Below, one piece after another: positions 45,771 to 58,407 of a stretch of 64,000 nt of DNA (position 1 is its first letter; each line of letters opens with the position of its first letter). Source of the stretch: Osedax fenrisi (taxonomy: Eukaryota > Annelida > Polychaeta > Sabellida > Siboglinidae). The translations under genes and the position numbers were made by a program. The stretch lies in NCBI GenBank assembly GCA_964019155.1, contig OZ025244.1:33314218-33378217 (forward strand), read 5' to 3'. Under the pieces are notes generated by a model. That model saw only the letters and a list, made by a program, of their open reading frames with translations. It was not told the origin of the DNA and did not search any database.

Positions 45771-48700
45771 ATAAATATAAATGTCTTTACTTATTTTACG
45801 TATGTATGGAATATGTGTACTTTATAATATCCGATACTTACATATAATAATATATACTTATATACAATATAATATGTTATTATAAAATAATTATAATTAC
45901 AATAATAATAATAATCATACACCTAATGACTGTGTTTGATATCAATATATATATATATATATGATGTACGAATCGATGTAAAGAAAGTTTCTTTATATCG
46001 ATGGTTGTACAACGACATTTCTAAAGTTGAATGATGTTACCAAATGTACCACTTTTGTACAACAGGCTATCACTGTATAAGAACGTCACCAATTGTGTAC
46101 TCAATGTTATCGCTGTACACAAATTAAATTATAAATTTGTTAATTAGTAATAAACTTTATTCAAAAAATAATATTCTTAGATAGCAGTAATACATTAGAT
46201 AGACACCTTTAACACAAATGACATATATAATAACAATAAATAATTAGGTAGATAATATAATGTAATAATATAAATAAGGTGTTGTTAATTATCCGTGTAT
46301 CGATGTTCGTTACGTTTATTATTGAATGTATAACTATGTATATTTTAATAACAAAATAGCATTCTCTGGCGTTACATATATGATATATCCAGAGTATAAC
46401 TATTATGTTATTACTATAATATTCATGTATCATTTCGCAATTATATGCATAAATATAAATGCAATAATAGATTTCCATAATCACATATACAATTTAACAT
46501 AGTTATACAATCTAAGTAGTTATTCAAAATATATAATTCAATTATAATTACAATTGTATATACATATTCAAGTATAAATACAATTATAGATACATATTCA
46601 AGTATACATACAATTATAGATAGATATTCAAGTATAACTACAATTATAGATATATATATATATTCTAATATAAATACAATTATAGATATATATTCAAGTA
46701 TAAATACAATTATAGATACATATTCAAGTATAAATACAATTATATATATATATTCAAGTATAAATACAATTATAGATACATATTCAAATATAAATACAAT
46801 TATAGATACATATTCAAGTATAACTACAATTATAGATACATATTAAAGTATAAATACAATTATAGATACCTATTCAGGTATCTGTATTTATATATATATA
46901 TATAAATTTATAGTTACTCTATTCAAGTAATTATAAAATTATAATAAACCAATTTAAGTAATTATACAAATTTTAGTAAATATATTTAATTAATTATATA
47001 AATTATGTTATAATCAGTATACTGGATAGAAATAACCATATCTATAGAAATAACCATATATGGTTATTTATAGGAATAAATGAAATACATTGTTATTTTT
47101 GTTATTATGTTTTATATCCTTATATATTGTTATGTTATCATCAAATAACCGTATTTATTAATACCGAGGTTATTTAAGATTATTAATATTTCAAATATTT
47201 AATTTTACTTTATACATATAATAAGAAATAATTTTATTTAAATTATAAATGTGTATCGATATGTATCGATTTGTTACTTATAAATAAATATATATATGAA
47301 ATACTCTTATTTAATAATTATATATATATATATAAAACCATAGTGGACTATAATTATATTTATAACGACACATATATAAAAGCTATACATATTTAAGATG
47401 TTCTAATTAACAAATATTTTTAATTTAAGTATTTACAATATTGTTTGTATTATATTATGTATATGTATAAATGTATATAATATACCCTATTTAAAGTATT
47501 GGTGCATTATCTATAATAGTGTTAGATATTGGATTAAATGTATACATATTTGAAAAAAAACTAATGACTATTAAATAGTTTAATTAAATAATAATATATT
47601 ATAATGAGTTTATCAATATATCAGTATATTATAGGTAGTATGGATGTTCACTGGTCGGGTCAGTTTCCAGTCGGTCTCGGGTTTTATTAAATATAATGGT
47701 TTCGGGTTTTTAATCTATTTTTCGGGTCGGTTTTATAATTTTATTGTATATACTGAAACCGGTTTCGGGTTTTGAATATATAATATGATTTATAATTTAT
47801 ATTTAATATAATATTATCCTAATCTCTGTCACATCGTATATCGCAATGCAAACACGTTCTAAATTATCATTTGCCATTAATAACCTAAACAAATACAGAT
47901 TGGATTAGTTTACTGAATATGTATTTATATTTATATAATTAGATTTTGTATAACTATAGTTTATAACTAACGTATACTTCGATATAAACCAGTTTTATTT
48001 TATAAATTTTAGAATATACTATACATTTATAATATATAATTTATATCATCATCTTATATTGTATATTATTTATAATATGTAAATAATAAGTAAATTGTGT
48101 ATTAATCATTCATTTATAACTAACATTATTTTTAATTTAAATACAATTTAATGTAAAATGTATTTTAATATTTAGCCTAATTATCATATACTATTCAAAT
48201 ATGTGATAAATATGTAAAATATTATTATATATATATATATATATTAGTGATTTAACCCGGACGGTAAGGTTATTTACTTGTGGATATATTTAATATTATT
48301 TGATCGGGCTCATCGAAGTATTGATAATGAAAATTATTATAAAAAAAAAAAAATTTGTGACTATTTTTAGTACTGCCGGATTGACCTTGAAATTTAACAT
48401 TGAGAACATAGGAATTTTAACATGGGAGATATAGTAATAGTAATTAACTTCACTAATTAACATACTAATACTAGATTAATAATAATCAAACTTTAAACAT
48501 ATTAATATATTATAATTCTATAATAATTTCCTATCAGAATTTAAAAAAAATTATTTCTGGAATTCCTGGAATTATTGGAATTTAAACAAACAAAATTTTA
48601 ATTTTAATTTCTTTAACTATTATTAAATAATAATTAAAAATAATATATACATAGTATTATATAGATATATAGTAATTACAATCTCATAAGAATTTAACAT

Positions 48701-49190
48701 AACTATCTTAATATAGAAAATATAGAAATTTCCATGTTAAAAAAAATCAATGTTTGATATTACTGTATTTTATATAAATTTTAATTATTTAAAAAAAGTA
48801 ACCTTTATTCTATACTTTTCTAGTTTAATAAATGCTATAGAATGATTTAAAGTATTTAAAGAGGCAAAAAAAAATACACCATTTGATTCGTAATTATTTA
48901 CTTTATTAATTATTTAATTTATATATATACATTTTTTACCTGATGACATTTGTAAGTTATTTATTGAATCTACATTCCTATATTATATTGGGTACTGGAA
49001 TTATGTATATAATGGACTTGCTTTATATTCTACAAATTACATACATAGGGTTACCTACGGTCGCCACATACGCTTACTATTTCGCATACAATTATCATAA
49101 CACTCTTGCACTTCAGTAAACTATATGGTATACATTGGAATATACTCTATAGAAGTGTCTACCTCGACATCTAAGATTTGTGACATCCGT
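45771..49190. other. Downstream AT-rich region with repeats
   Basis: No gene recognised. It holds a hairpin CGATGTAAAGAAA/TTTCTTTATATCG at about 45973-46000. A 30-bp tandem repeat lies at 46565-46880. A patch rich in TCGGGT words (47636-47780) and a start-like TAGTGATTTAACCCGGACGG at 48246 follow. Both of the last two resemble hAT-like ends without partners. Confidence 0.6.
46555..46880. repeat. 30-bp minisatellite, about ten copies
   Basis: The unit is ATTCAAGTATAAATACAATT followed by ATAGATACAT. Several units vary by one or two bases, and one carries an AT expansion at 46650-46665. Confidence 0.9.
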
Positions 49191-50300
49191 AGAAGACATG
49201 CGCTTTGGAAGATATGAGGGATTTTGGGTGATAATAAATAAGTAGTAATTGTTTCGCGACGATTTATTATAAGGTTTTGGAAATATCAACATGTTTTATA
49301 TTTATCGATAATCGTTGAGGCTCTGAATGTCAAGGTTTAGTTGCTTAATAGAGGGGTGTAATAGAGGGGTGTAATGAGTGTATGTGTATAGGATGTTGGA
49401 ACAGTAAATGATTCGATAGATTCGCAGAATATATTAATGTGAGAGATACTGGTAGATTTAGTGATTTCGTGTAGAGTGTAAGAGGAATAGTGTCAATAGT
49501 AGATGAACTTTAAGTTTCTTTAAGGGGTGTGCATATATCGAATATGGAGAAGACTGTAAATACATTAAGTGAGTGAGTTGGCAAGGTATGGGTTATTAAC
49601 GAGCTATATATGGAGATTGATGAGAGTTCTTGTGAGCTTATAACGGAAGAAATCATCGAAAGTTGAAGATATATTATCTGGTAGAAATTCGGGGAAAGTT
49701 TTCTTTTTATTACGCACGTAAATTCAAGCATATGGTATAAATTTTCTCTTGGTATGATAAGCATTATTCGAGAAAGGCAGTAATATGAAGTGATTTTGCA
49801 TTTAAGATATCAGGTTTATGTTTGGACTTGGTCAGTTGATAAGCGCAAGTTTAGAGCGATTTTGTTTATATCTATTTATTTTTAGTGTACGCAATTTACA
49901 CGCTTGTTTAATTAGTTTGAAGGTATACCAGGATGTGTCTAGTCATAGGATAGCTTTTTTAATGATGATTGGAGCGTGTGAATCAAGGGTAATTAAAAGA
50001 GTGGTAAATAATTCATGATATTACAGCTAATATTGATAATGTTTACCATGTTTATGCTAACCAAGTTTAATATTGGAAGATGAAAGTATATTGATTAGAG
50101 ATTTAGAATAATTAGTTGATTTGTTTGTGGCAATGTTAAAATCACATATAATGATATTTGATTCATAAATTATGATTATTAAATGTAATACATTTGGGAG
50201 TTATATATATAAGAATGAAGGAGAACGCATGAGTTGGATATCATAAGTGGGATGGTTCTTGCCATTATTCCATTTAAATGTTAACGAATTTTATATGTTA
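49190..50300 (-). mobile_element. L2/CR1-like LINE fragment, minus strand
   Basis: Read on the minus strand: an endonuclease end IIICDFNIATNKST (about 50140), then LDSHAPIIIKKAIL (about 49970) and SWYTFKLIKQACKLRTLK (about 49910). The linker FPEFLPDNISSTFDDFFRYK follows (about 49640-49700). This order (GDFN, then HAP, PWYT, and a D.FFxxKI segment) is that of the CR1/L2 endonuclease-RT linker. The RT itself is not seen. It is 3' truncated, with several stops. Confidence 0.75.
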
Positions 50301-50305
50301 GGTAT

Positions 50306-50330
50306 TTACAGTGTGCAATGCACACTGTAA
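50306..50330. repeat. Perfect 25-bp palindrome
   Basis: TTACAGTGTGCA, one A, then TGCACACTGTAA. It lies 10 bp left of the target duplication of the following hAT-like element. It may be a pre-existing hairpin or a binding site. Confidence 0.9.
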
Positions 50331-50634
50331 ATGTACATACAGTATGACTAGGAGCGTCGGAATAGGGGGGGCAAGGGGGGCGGCCCCCCTGAACAAATAT
50401 AGGGGGGCAGTATATCTTTTGCCCCCCCTGAACAAATATAGGGGGGCAATATATATATTGCCCCCCCCCCTATTTTTACTTATATGTATATATTAATATA
50501 TCCACATCTATATATTATATATACCTATATATTTTTTACCTATCCTACATTACTATATACATTATATTATTACGATTATTATTATGATTATTATAATATC
50601 TTATTGTTATTGTTTGTTATTTTTATTTTTATTA

Positions 50635-50905
50635 GGTGGAGTCATTTCATCCCATCCAGGAACTTAGATGACGTTTTTCAATTATAACCATATATGGTTC
50701 TAATGTCCCTTTGAAGTCGCTCTCAATCCATGGTTTTAACGAGAGCCGATCATTTATTTATACACAATTATATAAGATCACTTCTAAATAATATTTTAAA
50801 ACCCATTTTATTAAATTAATTAATGGTCTGGACGAGGCTCGAACCCGTGTCCTACTGCTTGTGTGTCTGACGCCTTAGCCACTGAGTGCCACAGGCAGTT
50901 AATCA
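50635..50905 (-). mobile_element. tRNA-derived SINE, copy 2
   Basis: Closely similar to copy 1. It has the body segment TCATCCCATCCAGGAACTTA and the complemented B-box region GGCTCGAACCC (50836-50846). In the A-box region GCCACTGAGTGCCACAGG, one inserted base disrupts the box. It lies within the 1.9-kb hAT-like element. Confidence 0.9.
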
Positions 50906-50960
50906 TATACATTATATAATATTTCTCTTTAGTATATTATATATTAAAATAAAGTATATA

Positions 50961-51000
<40 letters not shown>

Positions 51001-51247
51001 TATACTATATATAGTATGCTAGTAACTATGCTAGTAACCTTACTATTATATAGTATAGTATAGTATACGGCATACACTATGCCGATAGAGGAAAGTATCC
51101 GATTAACGACCACTAAATGATTATTTGTAATAACTTATTCAATATTAAATATATTTATTTGAAATTTTGTAAATAGGGTAATATTATGACAATGAATAAT
51201 GTGGCTATTTTAAATTTTTGATATAATTATATTTACAAGAATAAACA

Positions 51248-51990
51248 GGGGGTCGGTAATTAGATACCTGTTCCTAATACCGACCCCCTTCTCCTATTAC
51301 CGACCACCTAACATAATCGTGGTATAAATAATTGTAGTATTATAATATCCAATCAACATAGTAGATATCCATAGATATAAATTATTATAACATGCACGAA
51401 ATTATTTTTTTATTGAATTTATGTTTTAATAGTAATATTAAATTTAAATTTAAACTTTATAGTAAGTATATTAAAATAGTGTGTATTATTATTTAATATT
51501 TAGTTATTAATCAGTATGTATATAATATAATTGAATCATGTATCATTAATCTATATAAATTATACACTAACAACTTATGACATATTTTAAATAAAATACT
51601 GATCTATTTTGATTGGATATTATAAATCACATGGGGTCGGTATTAGGGTAATTTAGGGTGTCGGTATTAGGAAAATCATATGGGTTGCTATAATTAAGAT
51701 ATTTTGGTTAATAGTTATTCAAATTAAATTATTTTTATAAGAGTTATAAACATTTTATTGATCTACAATATTATGCTTAGTATTACGTTTTCTTTTAATT
51801 AATAAAATATTTACAATGATTTAAAAAAGTTATTATTCAAATATAAAAAAAGTAAAAACAGAATATTACATTTTATCAAATACAAATTGTAGGATTGAAT
51901 ATTTTGTAAAATATATATAATTTTTTGATATAACTTATAGTTACTGAGATACGAGAGGGGGTCGGTAATCGGAGACTTTCCCCTAACTTT
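51248..51990. mobile_element. Element with GGGGTCGGTAAT words
   Basis: It starts AACAGGGGGTCGGTAATTAG, followed within 25 bp by the inverted word CTAATACCGACCCCC. It has GGGGTCGGTATTAGG and GGTGTCGGTATTAGG near 51632-51675 and GGGGGTCGGTAATCGG near 51957. Its left end is plainly related to the element at 63408. The precise right end is uncertain. Confidence 0.6.
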
Positions 51991-52237
51991 TTTGTAATGT
52001 ATGTCAGATTATAATTTAATAAATATTATAGAATTTTTATTTTACTTATTTATATTGTAAAAAAATGTAAATCTTGCATTTACATTAACCATATCCATAT
52101 GCAAATCTCACCGAGAATATTCCAATAGAGAGAATTTATAATGTAATTCAATAGTAATTGATGGTGAAAAAAAAATATCTAGTATAAAATCATGCCCCCC
52201 TCTATTCTGAAATCGTTCCGACGCCCCTAAGTATGAC

Positions 52238-53679
52238 ACATATAACAGTTAACAAAGTCAGTTTCTGTAGTATTTAAACTAGATTCACAGTGATTACATA
52301 ATACAGTGGTATTGTCCAGTATATAGTTTATGACTGGTAATGTAACTAATTTATGATTTTTATGAATTCGAGTAATTCAGGGATTAATAAATATCTATAA
52401 ATAGACAATTTTATTAGAGAAATGTTTAAGTTCATTGTTTTAATAAATAACTCATATTTTTTGAATTGTATCATATATATATAATATATATTATATATTA
52501 TGATATTAATAAATATATGTTATAGAAAACGTTAATTGCAGTTTATTTCAAATATCATAACTAATAATGAAATATATTATAGAAAAGATAACATATGCTA
52601 TTTTAAATAACTATAATATATTCATATAATGATAGTTAATAATAATGATACTCTAAACAAGTGTGAGGGAAATTAAGCATTATGATATCTCTGTTCATCA
52701 TTTATGCCACCTGCAACTTACATAATCATCATTTAATTTATGTTATTATTAGAATACTGAATCTAAAATTAAAATATATTAAAATTACTATATACCTATT
52801 TAATTACTATATACCTATACCTATACTTGTTAATTATTTAACTTGGTTAAGTAACTTCGTTAGGTTACATTGTTTAGTAATGCCGAGTCATTAATTGTAT
52901 ACGAGTTATCTTAACCTATTATAATACATTAGTTATTTAATTCGTTATTATTTAATAATATGTATATAAAAGTAAGTTACAAAATGTCTTGTATATTAGC
53001 TATAATACCTAACTAAATTAATTTTAATACATTATATCTTAAATATTACACCTAATTGTGTTTTTAATATAAATTAATTGTACAATAATATAAATACAAT
53101 AATATAATTATTAACCATTTCACTAGTAAGCTTACTAATACCATATTAACAACAATGCATATATTGATGATAATGCTGATATTATTATCAATATTATGTT
53201 TGTTTGTATTATAACATGTTCTAAAGAACTATAGATATATGTTTCATTTATATTTTTAGGAACTAATATTAATTCTTTAAATCTATTTAATATATGTATT
53301 ATATATAATCATTATTAAATAATAATAACCGGTCTTATATACCTTATTAATCTATTTATAAGTAATAACTTAATAATACTAATTATATTTAACGGATAAC
53401 GTCTACTTGTAGGTCATGACCTTGTTTTCAGGCACGTTTTCTATTGTAGTACCATTTTATACAATCAGCAGCCGAACACACACACATAAACTTTATGGAT
53501 ACATTAGTCTATCTTATTACATAATACTATTACGTGAACTCAATAATTCTAGCTAAACTAATCTTCTGTGACTACCTACATAGGTATATTAATTGTATGG
53601 TACTGCATACTCATTTATCACTGAAGTGTATATATATGACTAGTATTATTATTATTTAATAAGATTTATGTGATTATAT

Positions 53680-53714
<35 letters not shown>

Positions 53715-55206
53715 TATATTGGATAAAAGCAAAATACACCAAGACATGTTAATGATGAATGCAATATCATTAAAATTAGATTTATTGTTTATCTTAAATA
53801 TCATGTTTACATATATTATACAAATATATAATAATTTAAATATAAGTAAATATGCTCTAAAAAATGCTCTAAAATAGGTATTAACACATGATCTTAAAAT
53901 GATCTTAAAATTAACTCATATTATTTCATTAAAAAATTGATAGAATCATATATTTGAAATAGCTCAATCTAATAATGCCTAATATTAAGGGATATTAAAG
54001 AGATCTAGGACTTACCCCAATACCTAACATATAATGTATTAATTAATACAATAGTATGATAAATTATGAAATAGAATAAGTGAAATTAATTAATTTTATT
54101 TTATTCATTTATTTGGAAATTAAATTTATTTTGTATTTTAATTATTTATTAAAATACTTTAAATATATATTTTTGAATTACGTGTTAAAAATTATCTAGT
54201 GTATTAATTATTTTTTATTTATACAAAGAGTTATCATATCTTGAATTATTATAAAATATAAAATATATATAATTAAACATGGAATACATACTTTATTATA
54301 ATTAATGTTTGAATTAGTACAGTATTGATTGTATTATTTATTAAATTATTTATTGAATTGATGAAATATATAAATAAATAATATACCCCTCAATATATTT
54401 ATTTAAGGTGAAATTCAAGTCAGTATTATAATTATAATATATTTAATTCTATTATTGGTATTATTTAAGTTATTGAGATTGTGTTATTTAATATAAATAT
54501 ATATATATTTTATTAGATCAAATAATAATGTAACTACCAATTCTAAATAATTAGAAATATCTTAAATGCTTTTTTTAAGCCAGCTTTAAATTTCTAAATA
54601 ATTATTTAAAAAAATTGTTACTATAGAAATACTCAACATCGATACATATTATATATATTATTTGGTTTATAATAGCAATTTCATTCAACAAAATAATATG
54701 TATTTAATGAAATTTTAAAATGTAAAAATCGATATCAAATTAACCTTGAAATAAGACTAAATATTATTTTAATCAATAAATAAAGAATAATTATTTATAA
54801 AATTATTTATAAATAACAATAATTACTAATTTAAAATAGATTTATTTTATAATCATTAATTTCTATTTGAATATTATAATTCAATGCATTTTATCATAAT
54901 CAACTACTCCAACTCCAGATTTATATTGATATTATAAAATAGGTATATCCTAGAATTTCAAAAAGAAAAAGAATTGTCTTAATTAATCGATCATTATGAA
55001 ATTAGGCAGGGTACCTATTCATCTATATTAAATAAATTATTATAAGAGTTGAAAAAAGGTAAAAATAGTTCAAATTATCAAAAGTTAATAAACTTATAAT
55101 TTGTTATTTATTTGAATACAAATTATTTGAGAGAGAGAGAGTATCACACATATATGTCTGTAATAAAATTATCTGTAAATATAATTTAAATGATTTATTG
55201 TGATCG

Positions 55207-55248
<42 letters not shown>

Positions 55249-55541
55249 CATACGTATAACAATGCACAGTCACTGTGTAAACTATTCATTCCATTGCATA
55301 ACTTCGTAATAAATAACATTTATATATCAGGATATTTACAAAGTATTTACAATAATGTAACGTATATTTACAAATAACAACCGTTACAATAACGAGGGTT
55401 GTCTGGCCCTTAAACAAGTATTACGCTAACAAATGAGTACAATTGAAGGTGTGATTTGTAAAGCAGGAAAGTTGTTCAAATTGACAGGTGTCATCTGTGT
55501 AACCGTCCACTATACACGCATGTTTACACGTGACGTAATCT
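52238..55541. other. AT-rich non-coding region
   Basis: No exon recognised. (TA)n at 53682-53710; (CA)n at 55208-55246. A less AT-rich patch at 53400-53530 was checked on both strands without a convincing match. Confidence 0.55.
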
Positions 55542-55611
55542 TTATGTTACGTAATGGCATTTCGAGTAGGAGATTCGACACGAGTGTGTGCATCTTAGTC
55601 TGCCCACCATT
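55542..55611 (-). CDS. Cys-rich repeat protein, exon with last cysteines
   Basis: Minus strand, acceptor CCTACACAG, phase 2 in. MVGRLRCTHSCRISYSKCHY completes the domain begun in the exon at 56635 (…G.g.l.C...C.......C). It runs into a stop TAA at 55542-55544, which may be the natural end. A GT at 55549-55550 (GTAACA) could instead be a donor just after the last Cys. The phase match with the upstream exon and the cysteine spacing are the support. Confidence 0.7.
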
Positions 55612-55681
55612 CTGTGTAGGAAACTCGTTGTATATCACAATTGTATAATAGTGTTATGTAATAATTGATATTATCTGTTGC

Positions 55682-55740
<59 letters not shown>

Positions 55741-56414
55741 TATCGAATTCATTGCAATTTACTTTAAACTTTTTATTTGTTATAATAATAATTTTATTTT
55801 GTTATTTTGTTATATCTCTTATATATTTAACTATTTAGAACTTCACAAATTGTTAAATATTTGTTCATGCATCTCTTAATAATTAATTATGTTATTTGTC
55901 AATTATGTAGTTCATTATATATCTTAATAATTTGTATTTATATACTTAATATAAGATGTTTTTTATAACTTATTAATTATTTATTAACACATTTATTTAA
56001 TTTTACCATTAATAAACTGTATTTTATAGTATATTATATTATTAATAATATGAGATCATATGATCTTTTTATATTATATTTTATTTAAATTAATACTATT
56101 ATATTATAATATTATTATTACTATTAATACTATTATATTTATTAATAATTTACTAGTAGTAATATAATAATAGTTTATATTATCCTAGTTTAGTATTTTT
56201 TATATACCTATAATATACTTATATATTATATTTAATTCTAACAATATATTTATATTATTTTCAAAAAATCATACCTAATTTATTTAAAACAAATTTAAGA
56301 TTTGAATTAACTATTATACCTAAGTTCCGACACAATCTGCGTTTGTTAAAAATGTTAATAATAATTACAAAAATATATAGTTAATCAGCGTATATGCTCA
56401 TACACATATATGCG

Positions 56415-56446
<32 letters not shown>

Positions 56447-58208
56447 TATATGTGTAATGCAGATTATGCATTGTATGTATATGAATATGTGCATTCTTAT
56501 GTATATGCTTATATAGGTATATGTATGAATATCTGTAGGCCATCGATATAAAGAAAGTGGTCGATATAAAGAAGATGTTCTAACAGTGTGTATGCGTATG
56601 TGTGTATACGCGTTGATGGGGTGTCACTACTAACCCCCTTCTGAACGTTGAACAAGTTCTACCCGCGAAATGTCTGCCATCACATTCCTCGTATCTCCTC
56701 TGTATGAAGCCATCACCGCAACGTGCGTACTTACATCCTGTCACGTGTCACGTGTAATGTGTTACATAATAGTGCGGTACAATAGGTACAATAGGTACAA
56801 TGTATCCGGTACGTGATACGGTGGTGGTGCAACAGCTTTTAGTGTTTTACGTTAATTTTAGATTCTCATACAAATCGGATTATAGAGAATAGTAATATGT
56901 CATAAATATAGATAAATCTTCATATGCGATTATAAATTTAAATAATAGTTGTAAAGCGGTGTTCACACCAAAAATACTTGACTATATTGTCGACTAGTAT
57001 AGTCGGCAATATAGTCGGTATTTTATTTAGAGAATTTGTTTGTTTTGATTAAATATTGTTGGAAGAGGTTTATTTCAAATCAGATCGTCGAATCGTTAAA
57101 TATAAGTGGTTAATATTTCTATATTATCAATTAATGATTTAAAATTAAAGTATGATTTAAAATATACATATAATATATAATACAATGGCTATAGAACCTA
57201 TATGGAGGACTTGTGTTGATATTTAATGTTTAAATTTAATATTCGAGTAAGCTCGTTCAGTATATTAATTTTCAATCTTAAATCATTAATTGATAATATG
57301 GAAATATTAACCACTTATAAGTAAATATATATATTTAACGATTCGGCGATCTGATTCCATGCCATTGTTCTTATTACGCTATTTCTATACGCCTTATCAA
57401 TTGGATTCCATAAACATTTATGGTTATGGAGAGCATTGATAAGTGATAGTTTCTCCTCCCTCTTTATAGATTTATCAAACATATTAATATTAAAATAATA
57501 TAAAATAAAATAATAACAAAATAATAATAACAAAATCCAAGGAACAACATTATAACCAGTGACCTAGTTTATAACCAATCAGTGGGATTGTTTACCAAAT
57601 ACTTGTCGACTATATAAACAAAAAATAGGAATATTTCTATAATATTTGTCGACAATATATTCGACTATATTGTCTTACAAATTTTCGCTGTCAAACCAAA
57701 ATGCGAGTATACTCGACTATATTGTCAACTATATTGTCGACTATTTTCTTGGTGTGAACACCGCTTAAGTACTATGATAATTATACATACAATGTAGGAC
57801 ATACATTTATTAGTAATAAGGAGTACCAGGAAGGTTACTCCCTGGTTTTACTATGACCACATATATTATATATAAGCATAGCCCTTAAAAAGTTATTCAA
57901 AGAAATCATAGCTCGGCTTTTTGTAACACAACAGAAATCAACAGCTCGGATTCAAATGGTTAAATTAAGGGCTATAATTATAAGGGTTATACTTATTAAT
58001 ATAATAGACTATGTATTATTGACTTGTATATATGGTATATAGTTTGGTATAAACAATTTGTTAATCTATGTTAATATTAATTTCTATAATTAATTCAATT
58101 CAGAATCAATCAAGCATGACATTCACTGAACAATAGACTGGAGTATATATTAATAAATAAAGATATACATTATTGAATAATATTACATTACTAAATATAT
58201 ATCTTTAA

Positions 58209-58244
<36 letters not shown>

Positions 58245-58245
58245 T

Positions 58246-58312
<67 letters not shown>

Positions 58313-58407
58313 ATTATACCAGCACAAGAGTCATCATTGTTGCTATTTCCGTCATCACATTTCTCACCGTCATCTTTATCGATTATTCCGTCTCCGCAAA
58401 CTGTAGT
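55542..58407 (-). CDS. Extracellular protein gene with CGDG/EECD cysteine-rich repeats (partial)
   Basis: Three minus-strand exons (58407-58320, 56737-56635, 55611-55542) join in phase. They encode two tandem repeats of the CGDG...GEECD(DG)N type, as in the eukaryotic DUF4215/Myxococcus cysteine-rich repeats and in pappalysin. The first repeat reads VCGDGIIDKDDGEKCDDGNS. The second reads RCGDGFIQRRYEECDGRHF, then TCSTF, then the last three cysteines. Such modules form disulfide-bonded, often calcium-binding, extracellular domains. The 5' part of the gene was not found. It may belong to the collagen-like gene upstream on the same strand, but no exon joins them. Confidence 0.75.
55690..55736. 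repeat. (TA)n microsatellite
   Basis: About 47 bp of pure TA in the region upstream of the last Cys-rich exon. Comparable tracts occur at 56415-56443, 58209-58300 and 58547-58592. Confidence 0.9.
56635..56737 (-). CDS. Cys-rich repeat protein, second CGDG repeat exon
   Basis: Acceptor ACGTGACAG, donor GTTAGT. Phase 1 in and phase 2 out, 33 full codons. Cys spacing: CKYARC, then GDGFIQRRYEECDG, RHFAGRTC and STFRRG. It joins the exon at 58320 by splitting a Gly codon. The GC content is high for this region. Confidence 0.85.
57081..57356. repeat. Inverted duplication within the Harbinger element
   Basis: CAGATCGTCGAATCGTTAAA on the left (57081 on) and TTTAACGATTCGGCGATCTG on the right (57334-57353), with GTGGTTAATATTTCTATATT against its complement in between. 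The arms of about 65-75 bp copy the end of the MADF frame in both orientations. Confidence 0.88.
57315..57533 (-). pseudogene. MADF/Myb-SANT-like domain remnant in Harbinger element
   Basis: KREEKLSLINALHNHKCLWN, then RNSVIRTMAWNQIAESLNI, matches the MADF helix pattern (li.lv..hp.LW......r....AW..Ia..l). Harbinger elements carry a second protein of this class, which binds the ends and brings in the transposase. The frame starts in an AT-rich leader and stops after the domain, so it is a fragment. Confidence 0.75.
57880..57973. mobile_element. Short foldback element, TAGCCCTTAA ends
   Basis: ATAGCCCTTAAAAAGTTATT at the left, GGTTAAATTAAGGGCTAT at the right. About 94 bp, with AGCTCGG twice inside (57910 and 57952). 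There is no clear target duplication. Confidence 0.6.
58320..58407 (-). CDS. Cys-rich repeat protein, first CGDG repeat exon
   Basis: Acceptor ACATGTAG, donor GTATAA, phase 0 in and phase 1 out, 29 codons. TTVCGDGIIDKDDGEKCDDG, then NSNNDDSCA, is a textbook DUF4215-like repeat start (CGDG....GE.CDDGN....D.C). The exon is flanked by (TA)n in the donor intron. Confidence 0.88.

Larger units (their letters stand above)
50349..52229. mobile_element. hAT-like element, 1.9 kb, perfect TSD AGTATGAC
   Basis: Left end TAGGAGCGTCGGAAT, right end complemented TAGGGGCGTCGGAACGATTT. Flanks AGTATGAC at 50341-50348 and 52230-52237 are identical. Subterminal runs of GGGGGGGC and GCCCCCC occur at both ends. 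It carries a SINE copy (50635-50905) and an element with GGGGTCGGTAAT words (51248 on). No transposase is recognised, so it is non-autonomous. Confidence 0.92.
56955..57765. mobile_element. PIF/Harbinger-like element with MADF remnant, TSD TAA
   Basis: The terminal inverted repeat AGCGGTGTTCACACCA is exact at both ends, followed by GTCGAC(T/A)ATATAGTCG repeats inside each end. TAA flanks both sides (56952-56954 and 57766-57768), the TWA duplication of PIF/Harbinger. The interior holds a minus-strand MADF-like frame and an inverted duplication of its 3' end. It lies between two exons of the Cys-rich gene. No transposase. Confidence 0.88.

Noticed and set aside
46555..46880. CRISPR-like array of 30-bp repeats
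   Set aside because: No spacers between units and the context is animal nuclear DNA. It is a plain minisatellite.
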